DNA of 60,000 bases, from assembly GCF_910592395.1 (NCBI RefSeq), contig NC_088319.1, forward strand, positions 3,164,001-3,224,000, written 5' to 3'. The number at the start of each line of letters is the position of its first letter. The first letter of the stretch is position 1. The position numbers were made by a program, and so were the translations under genes. The stretch is from Lineus longissimus. Taxonomy: Eukaryota; Nemertea; Pilidiophora; Heteronemertea; Lineidae. The notes beneath the pieces were generated by a model that had not been told where the DNA came from, made no database searches, and saw nothing but the letters and a program-made list of their open reading frames with translations. Of this stretch, positions 35,801 through 43,515 are shown piece after piece.

Positions 35801-38800
35801 CATAATTCAACAAGAGGGCAAGTGGACATCATTTTCGTGAGTAAATAATAACAACATAAAATGTATTTGTAATCCGAAATGATTTAATACTTAAATTTTT
35901 TTAACAGGTTTTGATGTCCACCTGTAATCCATTTGATGTCTATAATGAACACCACGAGATTGATATCAAACTGTCGCGAAGTTGGACTGATGTCTAATGG
36001 ACATCATAAGTTGATATCAGTAGTTAAAGGCGGAAACAGGTGACAACCTAGCGTCTTGGGAAAAACCTTCACGGAATCGGCTTGAAAATCTGCTCAATGT
36101 GAATCTCGGGCTGGAGACATCAGGTGCTTCAGACCTGCTCCTTAATGAAGAATAGAAAGGAATACTCGGCAAAGGACACCACCCAGGCCACAAAGCCCGG
36201 GAGCTCTGTGGTGGAACGCTCTATGACGGCCGACTGCGTTAAATAAAAGGAGGAGAAGAAGAAGAAGGAGGACATAGACACAAAACCAGCGCACATGATA
36301 ACGTAGTGCTTCCAAAATATCAGAAACCTGGCAGGAGAAATTGGTACCAGCACTAGAAGGAATGACCATTGCTTCTCCAAGATACGACGCGTTTGGCTTA
36401 TGAATACATATTGCCGACCGAGCACGGTTAATCATCTGCGAAAAAGTTTATTTTGCCAGAATATGAACATCGTGACAGGTCATACATCATATATTCTGGC
36501 CCCCAGCTGCGAATATACAATAACCTCCGAAATTCCGGTGCTGATGAAACAGAGAGTGGCCATTGCTTGCCCACAGTGACGATGTGATTTCCTTATGAGA
36601 AGACAAATTGCTGACCATTTGCATGGTCGACCATCTGAGTAAGTGATATTAACCCATTTTGAAAAGACCATCAGTAGGGACTGGGAGCCAGCTGATGAAT
36701 ACAAAACGAGGAGAGCCCCGCGAAAATCTGAGACTTGCAGCTAACTGGAGAGAGTTGTCGCCATAAAATGGAAAATATATATTGGTCATTAAGGGCACAT
36801 CTCACTGTTTCTTTCTTTCTGTGCTCCGTACCAATAGCAACCGGGTTTCAGCTGATCAACACAAATCTAGAAGGAGAACCCCCCGAAATCCCGAGACTTG
36901 CAGTTGACTATAGAGTTGCCGCCATTAAATGGAACAGTCACTTGGTCTGTCGGGGTTTATCTCCATGTAACAGTTTTTCTGTGGACTGTTCCTTTCGTAC
37001 ATGGATGCTGATCGTGGAACGCTGAAAACCAACTGAACGATAGCTTTAACTGGCCTCAATCCTCGTCAAGTCATTGCTTTTCGAAGTCTGCTGTACGGAG
37101 GAAAACCACACTGGCAAAAGTATCCATGCATGGATTCTTGATGGGCTCATTGATGGATCTGTGATGATTGTCACAATCTACGTTTTACAACGGGATCCCG
37201 TCATAGATTAATAGATGGCCCATGGTAGATCCACTGATGGGCCATGGTCGTTCCATGGATGGGAGTTCCATCAAGGCCCACTGCCATCCCATAAGAATGA
37301 GAGTACAAACCCAATGAGCAATAGTCTTCCGAATTCTGGAAAATATGTATAGTTGACCAATTCGAACATTTTTGATGGCTCGTCAAAAGATTATTATGGA
37401 TTCCATCCATGAATCAATGATAGGCTCATGGTAGATACATCCATGGGTTCCATCCATGGATCAATGATGGGCCCATGGTAGATACATCCATGGGTTCCAT
37501 CAATGGATCAATGATGGGCCCGTGGTAGATACATCCATGGGTTCCATCAATGGATCAATGATGGGCCCATGGTAGATACATCCATGGGTTCCATCCATGG
37601 ATCAATGATGGGCCCGTGGTAGATACATCCATGGGTTCCATCCATGGATCAATGATGGGCCCATCGTAGATACATCCATAGGTTCCATCCATGGATCTAT
37701 CCATGGATGGGCCATGGACGGAACATGGATGGGCCACGGACGGAACATTGATGACTAATCGCCGTCATAGATCCATGCGTGGACACTATTGCACGTGTAC
37801 GTAGGACTCGAGAACGCTGCTAAAACGTCACATCGATCAGTAACTAGATCATTAAAGACAACACAATAGCCTTCAAAGCCCTCACGCAAATCTAATAAGA
37901 GAGGTTCACATTTTGATCCGAGAACGAAAATGAGGTGATTTTCTTTCCCCAGTGGACATGGTGAAGTCGCTTGCATTGTACAATCGTTTCTAGGCATACC
38001 GGACATTACAAACAGACTGTTTTCATTGCATTTCTGACAGTAGGCAATTAACGCGTTATCCGTAGTCGGAATATCGTACCTAGTGTTGGGAAAGGTGCTT
38101 TTACATGGAAGGCTTCCACATTCTCAGTATTTTAATCGTGATATTCCTTGCACTCTTTCTCCACTCCAAATAGATGCATCACGGCAAATTTGAACGCAAA
38201 TCGCGCTCCTTGCTTGAACTATATCATACTTGAACCAAAGGTCTGAGCATTTAGTGTGTTTTTTGCTTCCTCTGAGCTAGAAACAGACCGCAGAAGTTGG
38301 TTATCACCACCTAGAGTTTTGAGAGAGATGAGCCTGAATAAGAAAATATAGGATTTCAGAATATTTCTGCTTGTTTCAACGCAAACTCGTCAACAAAAAA
38401 TTGCAACCTGGACGTATAAAATGGATTTCTATTCAAAATAAATGTCGTTGAACTACGATATTCAGACTAAGGGTATACCCTAGGAGAACCTTACTCATCA
38501 CGATAATAGCAGTTTTACCCTGGGCCCGAAATGTTTTCACGAATTGAAAAAATCTAACCCCTTTTTTTGGCTTGGCCTGCACAGCCTGGAAAATCGGATT
38601 TACATTTAATCTATAGACGATAATGGGGGTATTCCAAAGGGAGCAAGCAATTTTCCTGTTTTAAAAAATTACTAATTTTTAAATTTTGGTTGTCATGGCA
38701 GTCGTCATGGTGCGTCACATTACACGGCTATAATTAAGCACCCTTTTTTCTCGAACTGAATATCACGTTTCGGTTTTACAACAAAAGGGCAAACGATAAT

Positions 38801-40356
38801 AGCCATTACATGCATTTTATTATACAATTTGTAATTGCTATTATTCATTGCAGCCACATTTAGAAACGCGATATTAAATGTAGCGTACATTAGAAAAACT
38901 CCGGAACTGTACCAGAAACACTCAACCAAGACGAAATTTGGCCACGTTCAAGAAGTTGCGGATGTTCATCATTCTCTTGTACACTTGTAAAGTTCACATA
39001 TACAGTCTTCAAACGAGGAGAATTTTAGGTCCGCGAAGAGTTATCCCTGAGTTGGAGCCCCCTCATCCCCAAAAAAAGAGATTAAGAAAAAACCCAGCTA
39101 AGAAGCTGTTCCTTCATGGCACACCCCTCTTATACTTAGTAATCCCTATCTACTATGAAAGTAAAGTATAAAGTCAATCCTATACCATACATAAAACGAG
39201 TCATCCTCATCGAGAACTATCCAGTATGCCACTGACCAATATGCGCCAAAGCATCATTTTATATTTTTTGTGCGCGGTCTTGTTACTTTGTTGTTTTTGA
39301 TAGTTTTTCTTGTGTACGCGGATCAAAGGTGAATTTGTAGTACAGTACATGACGGATGTAGCTATTTGTAGAGTACAGTAGCTATCTTTAGCCACAACCA
39401 CTTCCCTTTTTATTTTATTGTCTACATGGTATCTCGCGATTCGAAGACTTCCCTACATTTCATAACATGAGCGAAAAGTATCCATGACTCCCACGTTTTT
39501 AGATTAATTTTTTTCATCCGCATGACCAAATAATTGCTAGCAAAACACCGCTGGGGCCGAGCGAAGAGCCGAAAATGCCGATTATACCAGCTGTCTCGGA
39601 AATGCCCTTATTACGTTTTTATGGTTTTAGGTAAACATACAGGCCATACCTCCTTGAAATTAATATTATTAAAATGTGAAATTTAATTTTTTTTAAAAAT
39701 ACTGTTCTTAAATGAAGATGCAACTGCCATGCTGATAGAAAACGGCATCACACACAACATGTAAACGCCAAGAGCATGTGATTGGTCGATAAATCATATG
39801 ACGCCATGCTCTAATTAGATAAGACAGTTATGTGATTGGCTGATGCCGCTATAAAATATATGACGTGACCTACCTGAGGAATTTGAAAAAGGCGAAGGAA
39901 GCTGGCAACCTGGATGGACACTTCGCTCGAGGCACCGCCTACGATGCCAACAATTTTGGTCAACTCCGCGCTTGTAGCCGAGCGTTCCGGGTTCGACCCG
40001 TCGGCGCACTGATAGGATGGTTTGCCTTCGGTTGACCTTGAAACGAGGTATTTCACCATGTTGACACTCTGACCGAGAGCCTGGGCAGGGTCGTCGCACG
40101 AATCAACCGTAATGGCGCCCAGTTTGAACGGGAGAAAACCCGGCTTGTTGTTTATTTCGTCCAACGTATAAAACATGGCCTCCATTGACCGAATACCGTC
40201 CTGGCCTTGTATCACTCCGCAGGAGCCCGTCAGATCATTCCGCGTGTGAATGGGAAACAATGCCCCTAAGAGGATGTCTCCAGTGTAATTCCCCAATTTT
40301 TGACACAAAACGCAACTTAATAAGGCTATCCATGTGAATGCATATTCCAAAGCCAT
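12049..40356 (-). CDS. Metabotropic glutamate receptor-family class C GPCR (8 coding exons)
   Basis: A G-protein-coupled receptor of the plasma membrane, expected to bind an amino-acid ligand in an extracellular Venus-flytrap domain. Eight exons splice in consistent phase to 954 residues. They give a signal peptide (about 1-18), the flytrap (about 28-510), a Cys-rich domain (518-572, with CCWVC), seven membrane segments (about 583-835) and a Ser-rich tail ending KRGSTVSN. Hallmarks are PVVKASGRE, ISPRSQ, GFNETRTLAFTNYT and IPKIHVVL. An in-frame TGA lies upstream of the ATG at 40354-40356, and no other Met codon intervenes. Against rat mGluR1 the alpha-amino-acid contacts are kept: Ser144, Thr167, Asp187, Tyr215, Asp302, and also Arg307. 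Side-chain contacts differ: Tyr74 to Asp53, Arg78 to Ser57, Lys409 to Gln390. It is clearly an mGluR-family member; subgroup and ligand are uncertain. Confidence 0.95.
12735..13997 (-). CDS. mGluR-like receptor, exon 7 (Cys-rich domain and 7TM)
   Basis: A 1,263-bp exon with acceptor 'cgtccctccag' and donor GGGAG|GTAAGT. It encodes the end of the flytrap, the Cys-rich coupling domain and the whole seven-helix bundle. N-glycosylation sequons NIT, NCT and NRS are on the extracellular side. An alternative donor (AAG|GTATTG) lies ten bases upstream. The chosen one is closer to consensus and keeps frame with exon 8. Confidence 0.95.
14400..14588 (-). CDS. mGluR-like receptor, exon 6
   Basis: 189 bp with acceptor 'caaattcacag' and donor TACAG|GTATAG. 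It encodes SHKNHSQLQYVRDAVYAFAY, RAIHRDVC and DTLLHYLKMINFT. Gln390 (in HSQLQYV) takes the place of the lysine that contacts the glutamate side chain in rat mGluR1. Confidence 0.95.
15079..15203 (-). CDS. mGluR-like receptor, exon 5
   Basis: 125 bp with acceptor 'gtttctttccag' and donor GACG|GTAAGA. It encodes LDPFTHIENPWFQEYWQAAYN to GIENTNGT. The NPWFxEyW motif is diagnostic of the mGluR flytrap domain. Confidence 0.95.
15204..18079 (-). other. Intron 4 of the mGluR-like gene
   Basis: A 2,876-bp intron without a recognisable gene or mobile element. It contains a run of C (about 15619-15632). A minus-strand open frame near 17521-17745 has no known domain and no convincing splice context. 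Confidence 0.8.
18080..18290 (-). CDS. mGluR-like receptor, exon 4
   Basis: 211 bp with acceptor 'cttaatatttcag' and donor AAAG|GTGAGT. It encodes VVIVYSDYPQAK, the hallmark FTWIGSDGWSGR (contacts Asp302 and Arg307) and GAITVQP. It joins in frame to exon 5 (HFQSLDPFTH). Confidence 0.95.
18627..18838 (-). CDS. mGluR-like receptor, exon 3
   Basis: 212 bp with acceptor 'cttcgctttcag' and donor AGAG|GTAAAG. It encodes HFGWEYVSIVYDDTNYG, with ligand-contact Tyr215, through FGICIATRVKV to MQKNHAR. Both junctions keep the frame with exons 2 and 4. Confidence 0.95.
19324..19436 (-). CDS. mGluR-like receptor, exon 2
   Basis: 113 bp with acceptor 'tcaattccag' and donor CAA|GTAAGT. It encodes VSYLSTSPDLS to ALAIIRILK, including the ligand-contact Thr167 and Asp187. 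It follows the exon 1 sequence LFQIPQ exactly as in other family members, showing that the 20.4 kb gap is a single intron. Confidence 0.95.
20090..20124. repeat. Perfect GC-rich hairpin
   Basis: GTTTTGCGTCGCGC, a 7-base loop and GCGCGACGCAAAAC form a perfect 14-bp stem. Nearby 'cgcgtcattgacgcg' and 'gcgtcattgtcgc' are further imperfect palindromes, so 20020-20140 may be the remnant of a palindromic repeat. Function unknown. Confidence 0.7.
21346..22062. repeat. 717-bp inverted repeat with 238-bp arms
   Basis: The left arm 21346-21583 and right arm 21825-22062 are inverted copies with about a dozen differences. They begin and end 'gtattgacattgctcagc' and its inverse. The roughly 240-bp spacer holds two smaller hairpins: 'cgccaccgct...agcggtggcg' (21571-21604) and 'tgtttcagagact...agtctctgaaaca' (21784-21828). 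No clear target duplication or coding sequence. It is probably a non-autonomous palindromic transposon (inference). Confidence 0.75.
23813..23891. repeat. (ACG)n-(AAC)n compound microsatellite
   Basis: A GAC/ACG tract of about 42 bp (23813-23854) passes into an AAC tract (23855-23891). Homopolymeric open frames here, such as poly-Val or poly-Ser, are artefacts. Confidence 0.95.
24778..24938 (+). repeat. Dispersed repeat, copy 1
   Basis: It shares 'gaggttca.atttt.atccgag', 'gaggtgat', 'atcgtttctaggcatacc' and 'tttcattgcatt' with 37899-38052 in the same orientation. Both are diverged and lack clear ends. The family is unidentified. Confidence 0.6.
26679..26916 (-). repeat. 3' LTR of BEL element
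   Basis: 238 bp, identical to the 5' LTR by eye. On the element's own strand the polypurine tract abuts it at 26917-26928. Confidence 0.95.
27162..32690 (-). CDS. BEL/Pao gag-pol polyprotein
   Basis: A single 1,842-residue frame from ATG 32688-32690. A gag-like DUF1759 region lies near residue 175 (IPKFKGDVELFDQWK). CCHC-like Cys/His motifs follow near 433 (CFNCLRTTHFVDACR, then SCKNCSRKHH). An A17-type aspartic protease has its Asp in LFDSGSGATF near 535. Reverse transcriptase has IADIEKMFLQV and the FVDD active site near 957. Then come an RNase H-like region (GFGDACETSYGGV), an integrase zinc-binding region (CKACKDP), and an integrase core. The core acids are in GLDYAGP near 1533, LSDNAKTF, and WHGGFYERLV near 1647. 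The C-terminal DUF5641 region has HLMIGRSLQVLP. No stop or frameshift was seen and all catalytic residues are present. A single fused frame is usual for BEL/Pao. Confidence 0.97.
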   Translation of the reverse strand: MGEPPTLQSLCDKRKICRGKYTRQENTVTRYYREACNLYDKGDRVTQFETAVRKTGNAMEELNAVYGELKDVQTEVDFHPDLGKLNDEALRVETESEERYRTQYYDISAMVQQLQADAEKERRTPSEKSSDTFTPEHFAAAMKETLESVQTGISGDQLERILGTLSHKKRYVQIPKFKGDVELFDQWKQLVETELEKPGYSEVEKTHIVISLVDGEVSKLISGLKDPSSDDILEFLENRYGDVLTKIQKAVNEIAAVPAVSSPSAKDLDSLYNLLNSNWNYIMKRTEDDKHVVRASWIFTALVRPKLPKGLLKKWDGEIIKEEKSMGTTSELPIRFDTLLEKLQDAVKVARRTEPSKRDKPEKEKEKEKKWVKDYQKESKKPTGHALQISQRTPKPNKEESCIFCQLRHFSSSCPTVKSMPVSERVEKVKASKACFNCLRTTHFVDACRSSSCKNCSRKHHTLLHFDKQGGNKTGSNQETSSEKETSGDGNKPEETVKSPHYFVKARETDGEVLLQTGLAKLESRNAVAHGRVLFDSGSGATFVSKRMARSLQLHGQPVAAEFTLAGGKVMTLDTQRVKFHLSSILPKWKGETFEIIAYVLENPCADINEVNEDLSKIEQLRDLQIADEFPRKRQSVDVLLGIQDSMKILQDKRVFGSGNSLSAQRSHIGWIVSGTCPADQESHTTLPVNHSTFQLSSEIDIATKHWETEHIGILPNEKNQHLSELETEALRQHKEKTIKIKDGYETGLLKHPEWKDKILKSNKQQAMRRLGSLEQRLKKDPTLSARYQEQINELIKKGRAERVNEEKEPEDRSVWYLPHHPVVREDKTTTKVRIVFDGSMRGRDGVSLNDTLLPGPALQPDLPGVLMRFRRHRIALIADIEKMFLQVSMKEIDRDSQRFLWRDLDTDKEPEVFRLTTVTFGLTSSPFSSIKTVLDHVAAHREEYPKAAAEIEENIFVDDILSGDEEDNEVAELAVGLKEILSPEWNMRKFLSNKPGVLSGLAKEDIASELTEKMVGEEISTKALGVRYRPKEDVLMFSFVDKMEDVEIETRRSVLKQLHRIYDPLGMLSPFVLKAKQIFQQSWVTTGGWDDALPSEIEEEWKRWKSEVTLLDSIKIPRCIVPADFQDPVYFLHGFGDACETSYGGVVYLTSQDSTERRHVALLSSKTRVAPLGKRRSIPELELMASLVTARLTKYVERELKLPIASVNCWTDSKVVTHWLSKPPYKWQTFVANRVAEIQNLVPPCNWRHVPGKWNPADLCSRGLTAENLVESSLWWNGPSFLTESEEQWPEQEKSKKEDEEIADSKAKPKLRQIGIAAVAKTDIAAAEKYIEKFSSYQKFIRVMSRARSWIRIHRSRKEGRDQNEGRETDKEKSIPGTTLNDRRQEELHWIRWAQSLKYQEDIEELKAGRQVTMESKLAPLSPEWDEKDQVMRVGGRLHYAPLPEETKHPIILPAHNRFVDKLVLYYHQINLHTGPAQTLAFLRNKYWLIHGRQEVRRILHKCKACKDPEEIEQKMAPLPVERVSMSLPFTHIGLDYAGPLYVKMSRDETTKAYILIFTCMVTRGVHLELTPDLTTEEFMAGLQRMMNRKGKCVFILSDNAKTFKKADTLLRILYKQKNGKNKLNEEITGKGITWRFITERAPWHGGFYERLVQSVKKPLRRVLGKAHLTYLEMQTVLSDIEAQLNSRPLTSVSADKEDWSPITPGHLMIGRSLQVLPDASLAGHTTVAVSKRWAYNQHLSRIFWNRWTKEYLTELNQLRKWTEVRDNLHEGDVVLVAEDNTRKLDWKLGRVEEIFPGRDGLVRSVLVKTKSGLMRRPVQKLRLLETTIVPEDVESDSDPD
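32691..34537 (-). other. Untranslated leader of BEL element
   Basis: A long leader without coding frames. It contains short diverged repeats: 'gcaaggtcaaattacaacct' near 33242 and 33309, each followed by 'cagcgaagattctcaa', and several 'ctcgacagtgttctccgactcg'-like units at 33940-34130. Such leader repeats could serve packaging or transcription, but this is a guess. Confidence 0.6.
34538..34775 (-). repeat. 5' LTR of BEL element
   Basis: 238 bp, expected to carry the element's promoter on the minus strand. It is followed on that strand by a long (about 1.85 kb) leader before the coding frame. Confidence 0.95.
35221..35411. mobile_element. Short palindromic MITE, 'CAGTGCCGGTGTAA' ends
   Basis: It starts CAGTGCCGGTGTAAT and ends GTTACACCGGCACTG. 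Inside, 'gtttccc', 'ttgtttgg' and related motifs recur as imperfect inverted repeats. Flanks ('atacaatt' and 'tagaatga') show only partial similarity, so the target duplication is unproven. CAGTG-type ends are frequent in hAT-like MITEs (family knowledge). Confidence 0.7.
36129..36434 (-). CDS. Unassigned hydrophobic open frame, possible exon
   Basis: A minus-strand frame of about 98 residues. It has two hydrophobic stretches, around ARFLIFWKHYVIMCAGFVSM and LPGFVAWVVSFAEYSFLFF, and ends IKEQV with a stop at 36129. Just upstream 'aaactttttcgcag' (near 36435-36448) resembles a splice acceptor. I do not recognise the family; the last stretch faintly recalls the ends of small multi-pass membrane proteins. 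It lies within the receptor's intron on the same strand. Part of the region is duplicated in diverged form at 36440-36620, so it may be repeat-derived rather than a gene. Confidence 0.2.
36440..37020. repeat. Diverged local duplications
   Basis: Two short units recur. 'gagacttgcag' followed by 'gagttg.cgccat.aaatgg' occurs near 36730 and 36892. A unit with 'ggccattgcttg' (36556) resembles 'gaccattgcttc' (36363) in a similar setting. The order suggests two rounds of tandem duplication followed by divergence. Confidence 0.4.
37411..37697. repeat. 47-bp tandem array, about six units
   Basis: The unit contains 'caatgatgggcccatgg', 'tagatacatccatgggttcc' and 'atccatggat' and repeats with a 47-bp period (for example 37462 and 37509). 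Units differ at a few sites (cccatgg or cccgtgg; ccatcc or ccatca). The unit is rich in CCATGG and GGGCCC palindromes, so each can fold back. Weaker related motifs continue to about 37150 and 37760. Confidence 0.9.
37899..38052 (+). repeat. Dispersed repeat, copy 2
   Basis: This is the counterpart of 24778-24938, sharing 'atcgtttctaggcatacc' and flanking motifs. The ends are not resolved. Confidence 0.6.
39874..40356 (-). CDS. mGluR-like receptor, exon 1
   Basis: It encodes residues 1-161: a signal peptide (MALEYAFTWIALLSCVLC) and the first lobe of the flytrap, with ILLGALFPIH, GIRSMEAM, GGASSEVSIQV and LRLFQIPQ. It ends in phase 0 at CAG|GTAGGT. Upstream on the minus strand the frame meets a TGA before any other ATG, which fixes the start. 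The promoter is not recognisable. Confidence 0.95.
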
Positions 40357-41294
40357 ATTTCTATAAAGCCAACTTGTCGAGAACGCAATCTGCTGTACAT
40401 CTGACGCTATCACTGTTGACGATATTCACACTGCACATTTTACGATGACAAATCAGTAAGTGTCCGTGAAAATAACCGAACACCCTGTTCATGATAACGC
40501 CCGCTCGATATTCCAAAGTTAATCCCCGATATCTGCAATGTAAAAATAACGAATATATTTGCCATGTAATTTGGTTGTTGCGTTATAATACAGGGTGTAA
40601 AAATCAAAACATCGAAATTTAGGACAATAAAAGGCCTAAGTTTTATTTTGAATGACGTAGATAAAGAAACTACAATCACACCTTGGATATATGTGGGAAA
40701 GGTCTGGAAAAAGGTACATGAAAAATCGTGCTTTTATCATTGGATCAAGGCCACTAAGTGAGGGGTATCATTTTCCGATATGTCAAAAAACATGATCGAT
40801 GGAGAATGGCGCAACAAAGTAAATATCGGGTAAGTGTGTCCGTGACTACGGACCTCAGAGTCGAAGATGCCATGAAAGTACATGTCAAGACAATGATTTT
40901 TTATCATGTTGGCGGCCCCATTTTAAACAATGTATACTAATTGTAGGTTCTTTCAATGGGGGAATATTTATTTAACACTCTATACATTGTATCTAATACG
41001 TAATCGACAACGATTTCTCTTATCAATATGACAATTTGATACATAGATTTGATAGGTTAGGAATATTTAGGTCAGGCATAATTGTTGTTATTAATAGTTA
41101 TTGTTTATATTGTTTATTTCGGGATAATTGTTCTGTGCCTGTTATCAAAAGAGAAACATTCATGTACAGTCGTGTTAAAACATAATTTGTTGTACTGACA
41201 GTAGTTTTTATTATTGGGAAGGTATAGACTTAGACGACAATGTGTGCCATCATCGGAGATTGTTAAAAATGTTGCATTATGTACATGTATATGC
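40357..41294. other. Upstream flank of the mGluR-like gene
   Basis: This must hold the 5' UTR and perhaps the promoter of the receptor, but I see no convincing TATA box or initiator. On the minus strand an in-frame TGA lies about 70 bases before the ATG. A splice acceptor in the 5' UTR cannot be excluded ('aaatgtgcag' near 40432). Confidence 0.4.
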
Positions 41295-41478
41295 CTGGGT
41301 CCAGTTGCTGAAAAATCATGTTAGCTCATAATACCATGCTGACATGTTGATACATGTGCATTGATGCACATGAAACAACATACCATGCTGACATGTTGTT
41401 ACATGTGCATTGATGCACATGAAACAACATGTCAACATGATGTTATGAGCTAACATGCTTTCTAACAACTAGGCCCAG
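41295..41478. mobile_element. Palindromic MITE with internal 49-bp duplication
   Basis: It begins CTGGGTCCAGTTG and ends CAACTAGGCCCAG. Inside, 'catgttagctcata' pairs with 'tatgagctaacatg'. The core 'accatgctgacatgttg' plus 'tacatgtgcattgatgcaca' is tandemly duplicated with a 49-bp period (41333 and 41382). No clear target duplication. Confidence 0.7.
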
Positions 41479-43515
41479 AGTGATACATGTAGAAGCAACA
41501 TAAAAGCATGCCGATCCGATCCACCATCGTTGTGCGTATATCCATCCTTCACCGCGGATAACTCGCCTCTGATCGGCGGTCAGAAGGGCTGTTACTTCAT
41601 CGGTAGTCTCCTTGCATTCCCTTCCTTTCCCACGCGTCCTCTGTCGCGACGACACTAACATTACAATCACTCGTGGTTGTCGCACGAGACACGCACTGAA
41701 AGCCATCATAATTGAAGACCAGGTGTTCAATGAGTAACGGTTCCAGGGATGCTGACCTGACCCAAATGAAAAGTGCATGTTGTAAAGAAGAAGGGTAACC
41801 TGATCCTGAGGCTGGCACTATCAATTCAGGCCGTCATTCAATAACTTTGTGTCGAGCAATTTGATTGGCCACCCGTTTATGATGGTGCATCCGACAGATT
41901 ACCATGCGGGAGTTATCGGCGGTGAAAGGAGGAGACTTTAGGACTGATATTTACCGCCGATAAGTCGGCATGCATAAATGTTAGTAATTACAGGTCAGAA
42001 AGATTACTTTACACAGTATATCATAAAGGTTAAATAATTTAGGCATTAGCTTTCTTTGGAAATACATTTTGGATGAAAATAACATTTTTGAAAAACGTTC
42101 TTATTCCCCACCCCTGGCTATCACGGCAAGTTGGCAGACTTGCCTTATTCTCGTTAAGCTGGGGAATTTATTCTCCATGGTGATGCAGACCGATATGAAA
42201 GCCCGAGAGCAGGCAGGGAATACAAAGTAAATGGACAATTTGCTGTCGTCACGCTAACAAATAATGCCAACGGTGACGTAAGGGGTATGAAAATCAATCG
42301 CGGAGAGTTTCGCCGCATTAACTTTTAACCAGATCAACTGGAATTAATGTGTAGCAATTGGTAAAAGAAGCAATATAAAAAATCGTTACAAGTGATTATC
42401 CCATAGGTGTGGTTCGTTGCTTTTCTCGTCCCTATCTACACGTCTCGTGTATCCACTGGTAATTTGAAATGTACGTGGGCGTAGTGCAACTATTATGAAG
42501 AATTTCGCCAGCTGCAGATTAATTAAGACTTTACTTTACAGACTTTACAACGTCACTGGTAAAATTTATATTTAGTATTCATGCAATTTATTGGAAATTT
42601 TCAAATTAAGTTTAATGTTCATTTTTTCAAGGAAAGAGGCAAACCTTTAAAAAATGGGATCTCCGCTTCATTGGTGGAAATATCACCTCAATGAGAATAC
42701 CATACCCACTGAACCTTCGTTACACTTATGATTGAGTCCTCATGGCACTGCTTAATCGATTTTTGTCATCAGTATTATTTTAAGATCAATAGCTCCAGAT
42801 TGCATCCCTGAGGTGTTTTACGATATACGATCCTCGATCTAGGCGGTGCCCATAATTATACTTACGCTGACAGTAACAGAATGCACCCTTTCAAAACAGA
42901 AAAAAGAAGAAAAAGAGCGTCTAGATTTCAAAATCGATTTATATAGAAGACAGAGCGCAAAAAATATCCAGGTTTTCTGCAAAACACGTAAACGAGGCGG
43001 ACCGGTATCCAAATGTTGTCTTTTCAAATTGAGAACGACCCCCATTCCATTTTTCTGGCATATGCACAAAGCAGTCTCAAAGCCACCCCCCCCCGAAAAA
43101 AGTTACTAGGGTTTTAGTATGGTGACAGATTAAGGTACGATTCTACAGAGCCCTGTAACCTTCAATACCTCAGATGTTCGAGCGTATAATAAATCATCTT
43201 GATCCTGGGACACTTGATCCTAGGGAATCTAAAACTGTTACACTGGCCCTTTCAAAAATGAAATTCGCTCGTTGATTACAATCGCATCCGTTTCTCCTAA
43301 TAGCATGACATTTTGCACAATCCCGATCCCTGACATGCAACTGGGACACTGATTTACAATCATGTATTAAATTATACTTGATTCAGAATTTACTTGGAAG
43401 AATCAATTTCATTTTCAACTATTAACATTGTGAAGAATACGACTATGTCATTACGTGAAATCGATAGGGATACGCATAGACTGTAGTACGGGCGTGAATT
43501 TTGAACATGCTGAAT

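Larger units (their letters stand above)
34896..39873 (-). other. Intron 1 of the mGluR-like gene, 5' part
   Basis: Intronic DNA between exon 1 and the BEL/MITE block. It holds a short palindromic MITE (35221-35411), a possible extra exon (36129-36434), diverged duplications (36440-37020), a 47-bp tandem array (37411-37697) and the second copy of a dispersed repeat. Nothing recognisable was seen in 38060-39873. Confidence 0.6.

Noticed and set aside
37411-37697. CRISPR-like array of evenly spaced repeats
   Set aside because: The units are contiguous with no unique spacers and the context is a eukaryotic intron; it is a minisatellite.
40357-40413. Upstream extension of the receptor start to 40413
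   Set aside because: The codon there is GTG, with an in-frame TGA shortly before it; the first ATG at 40354-40356 is directly followed by a good signal peptide.
42846-43109. An 87-codon plus-strand frame with basic residues
   Set aside because: Low-complexity AAG-rich start, no domain, no splice context.
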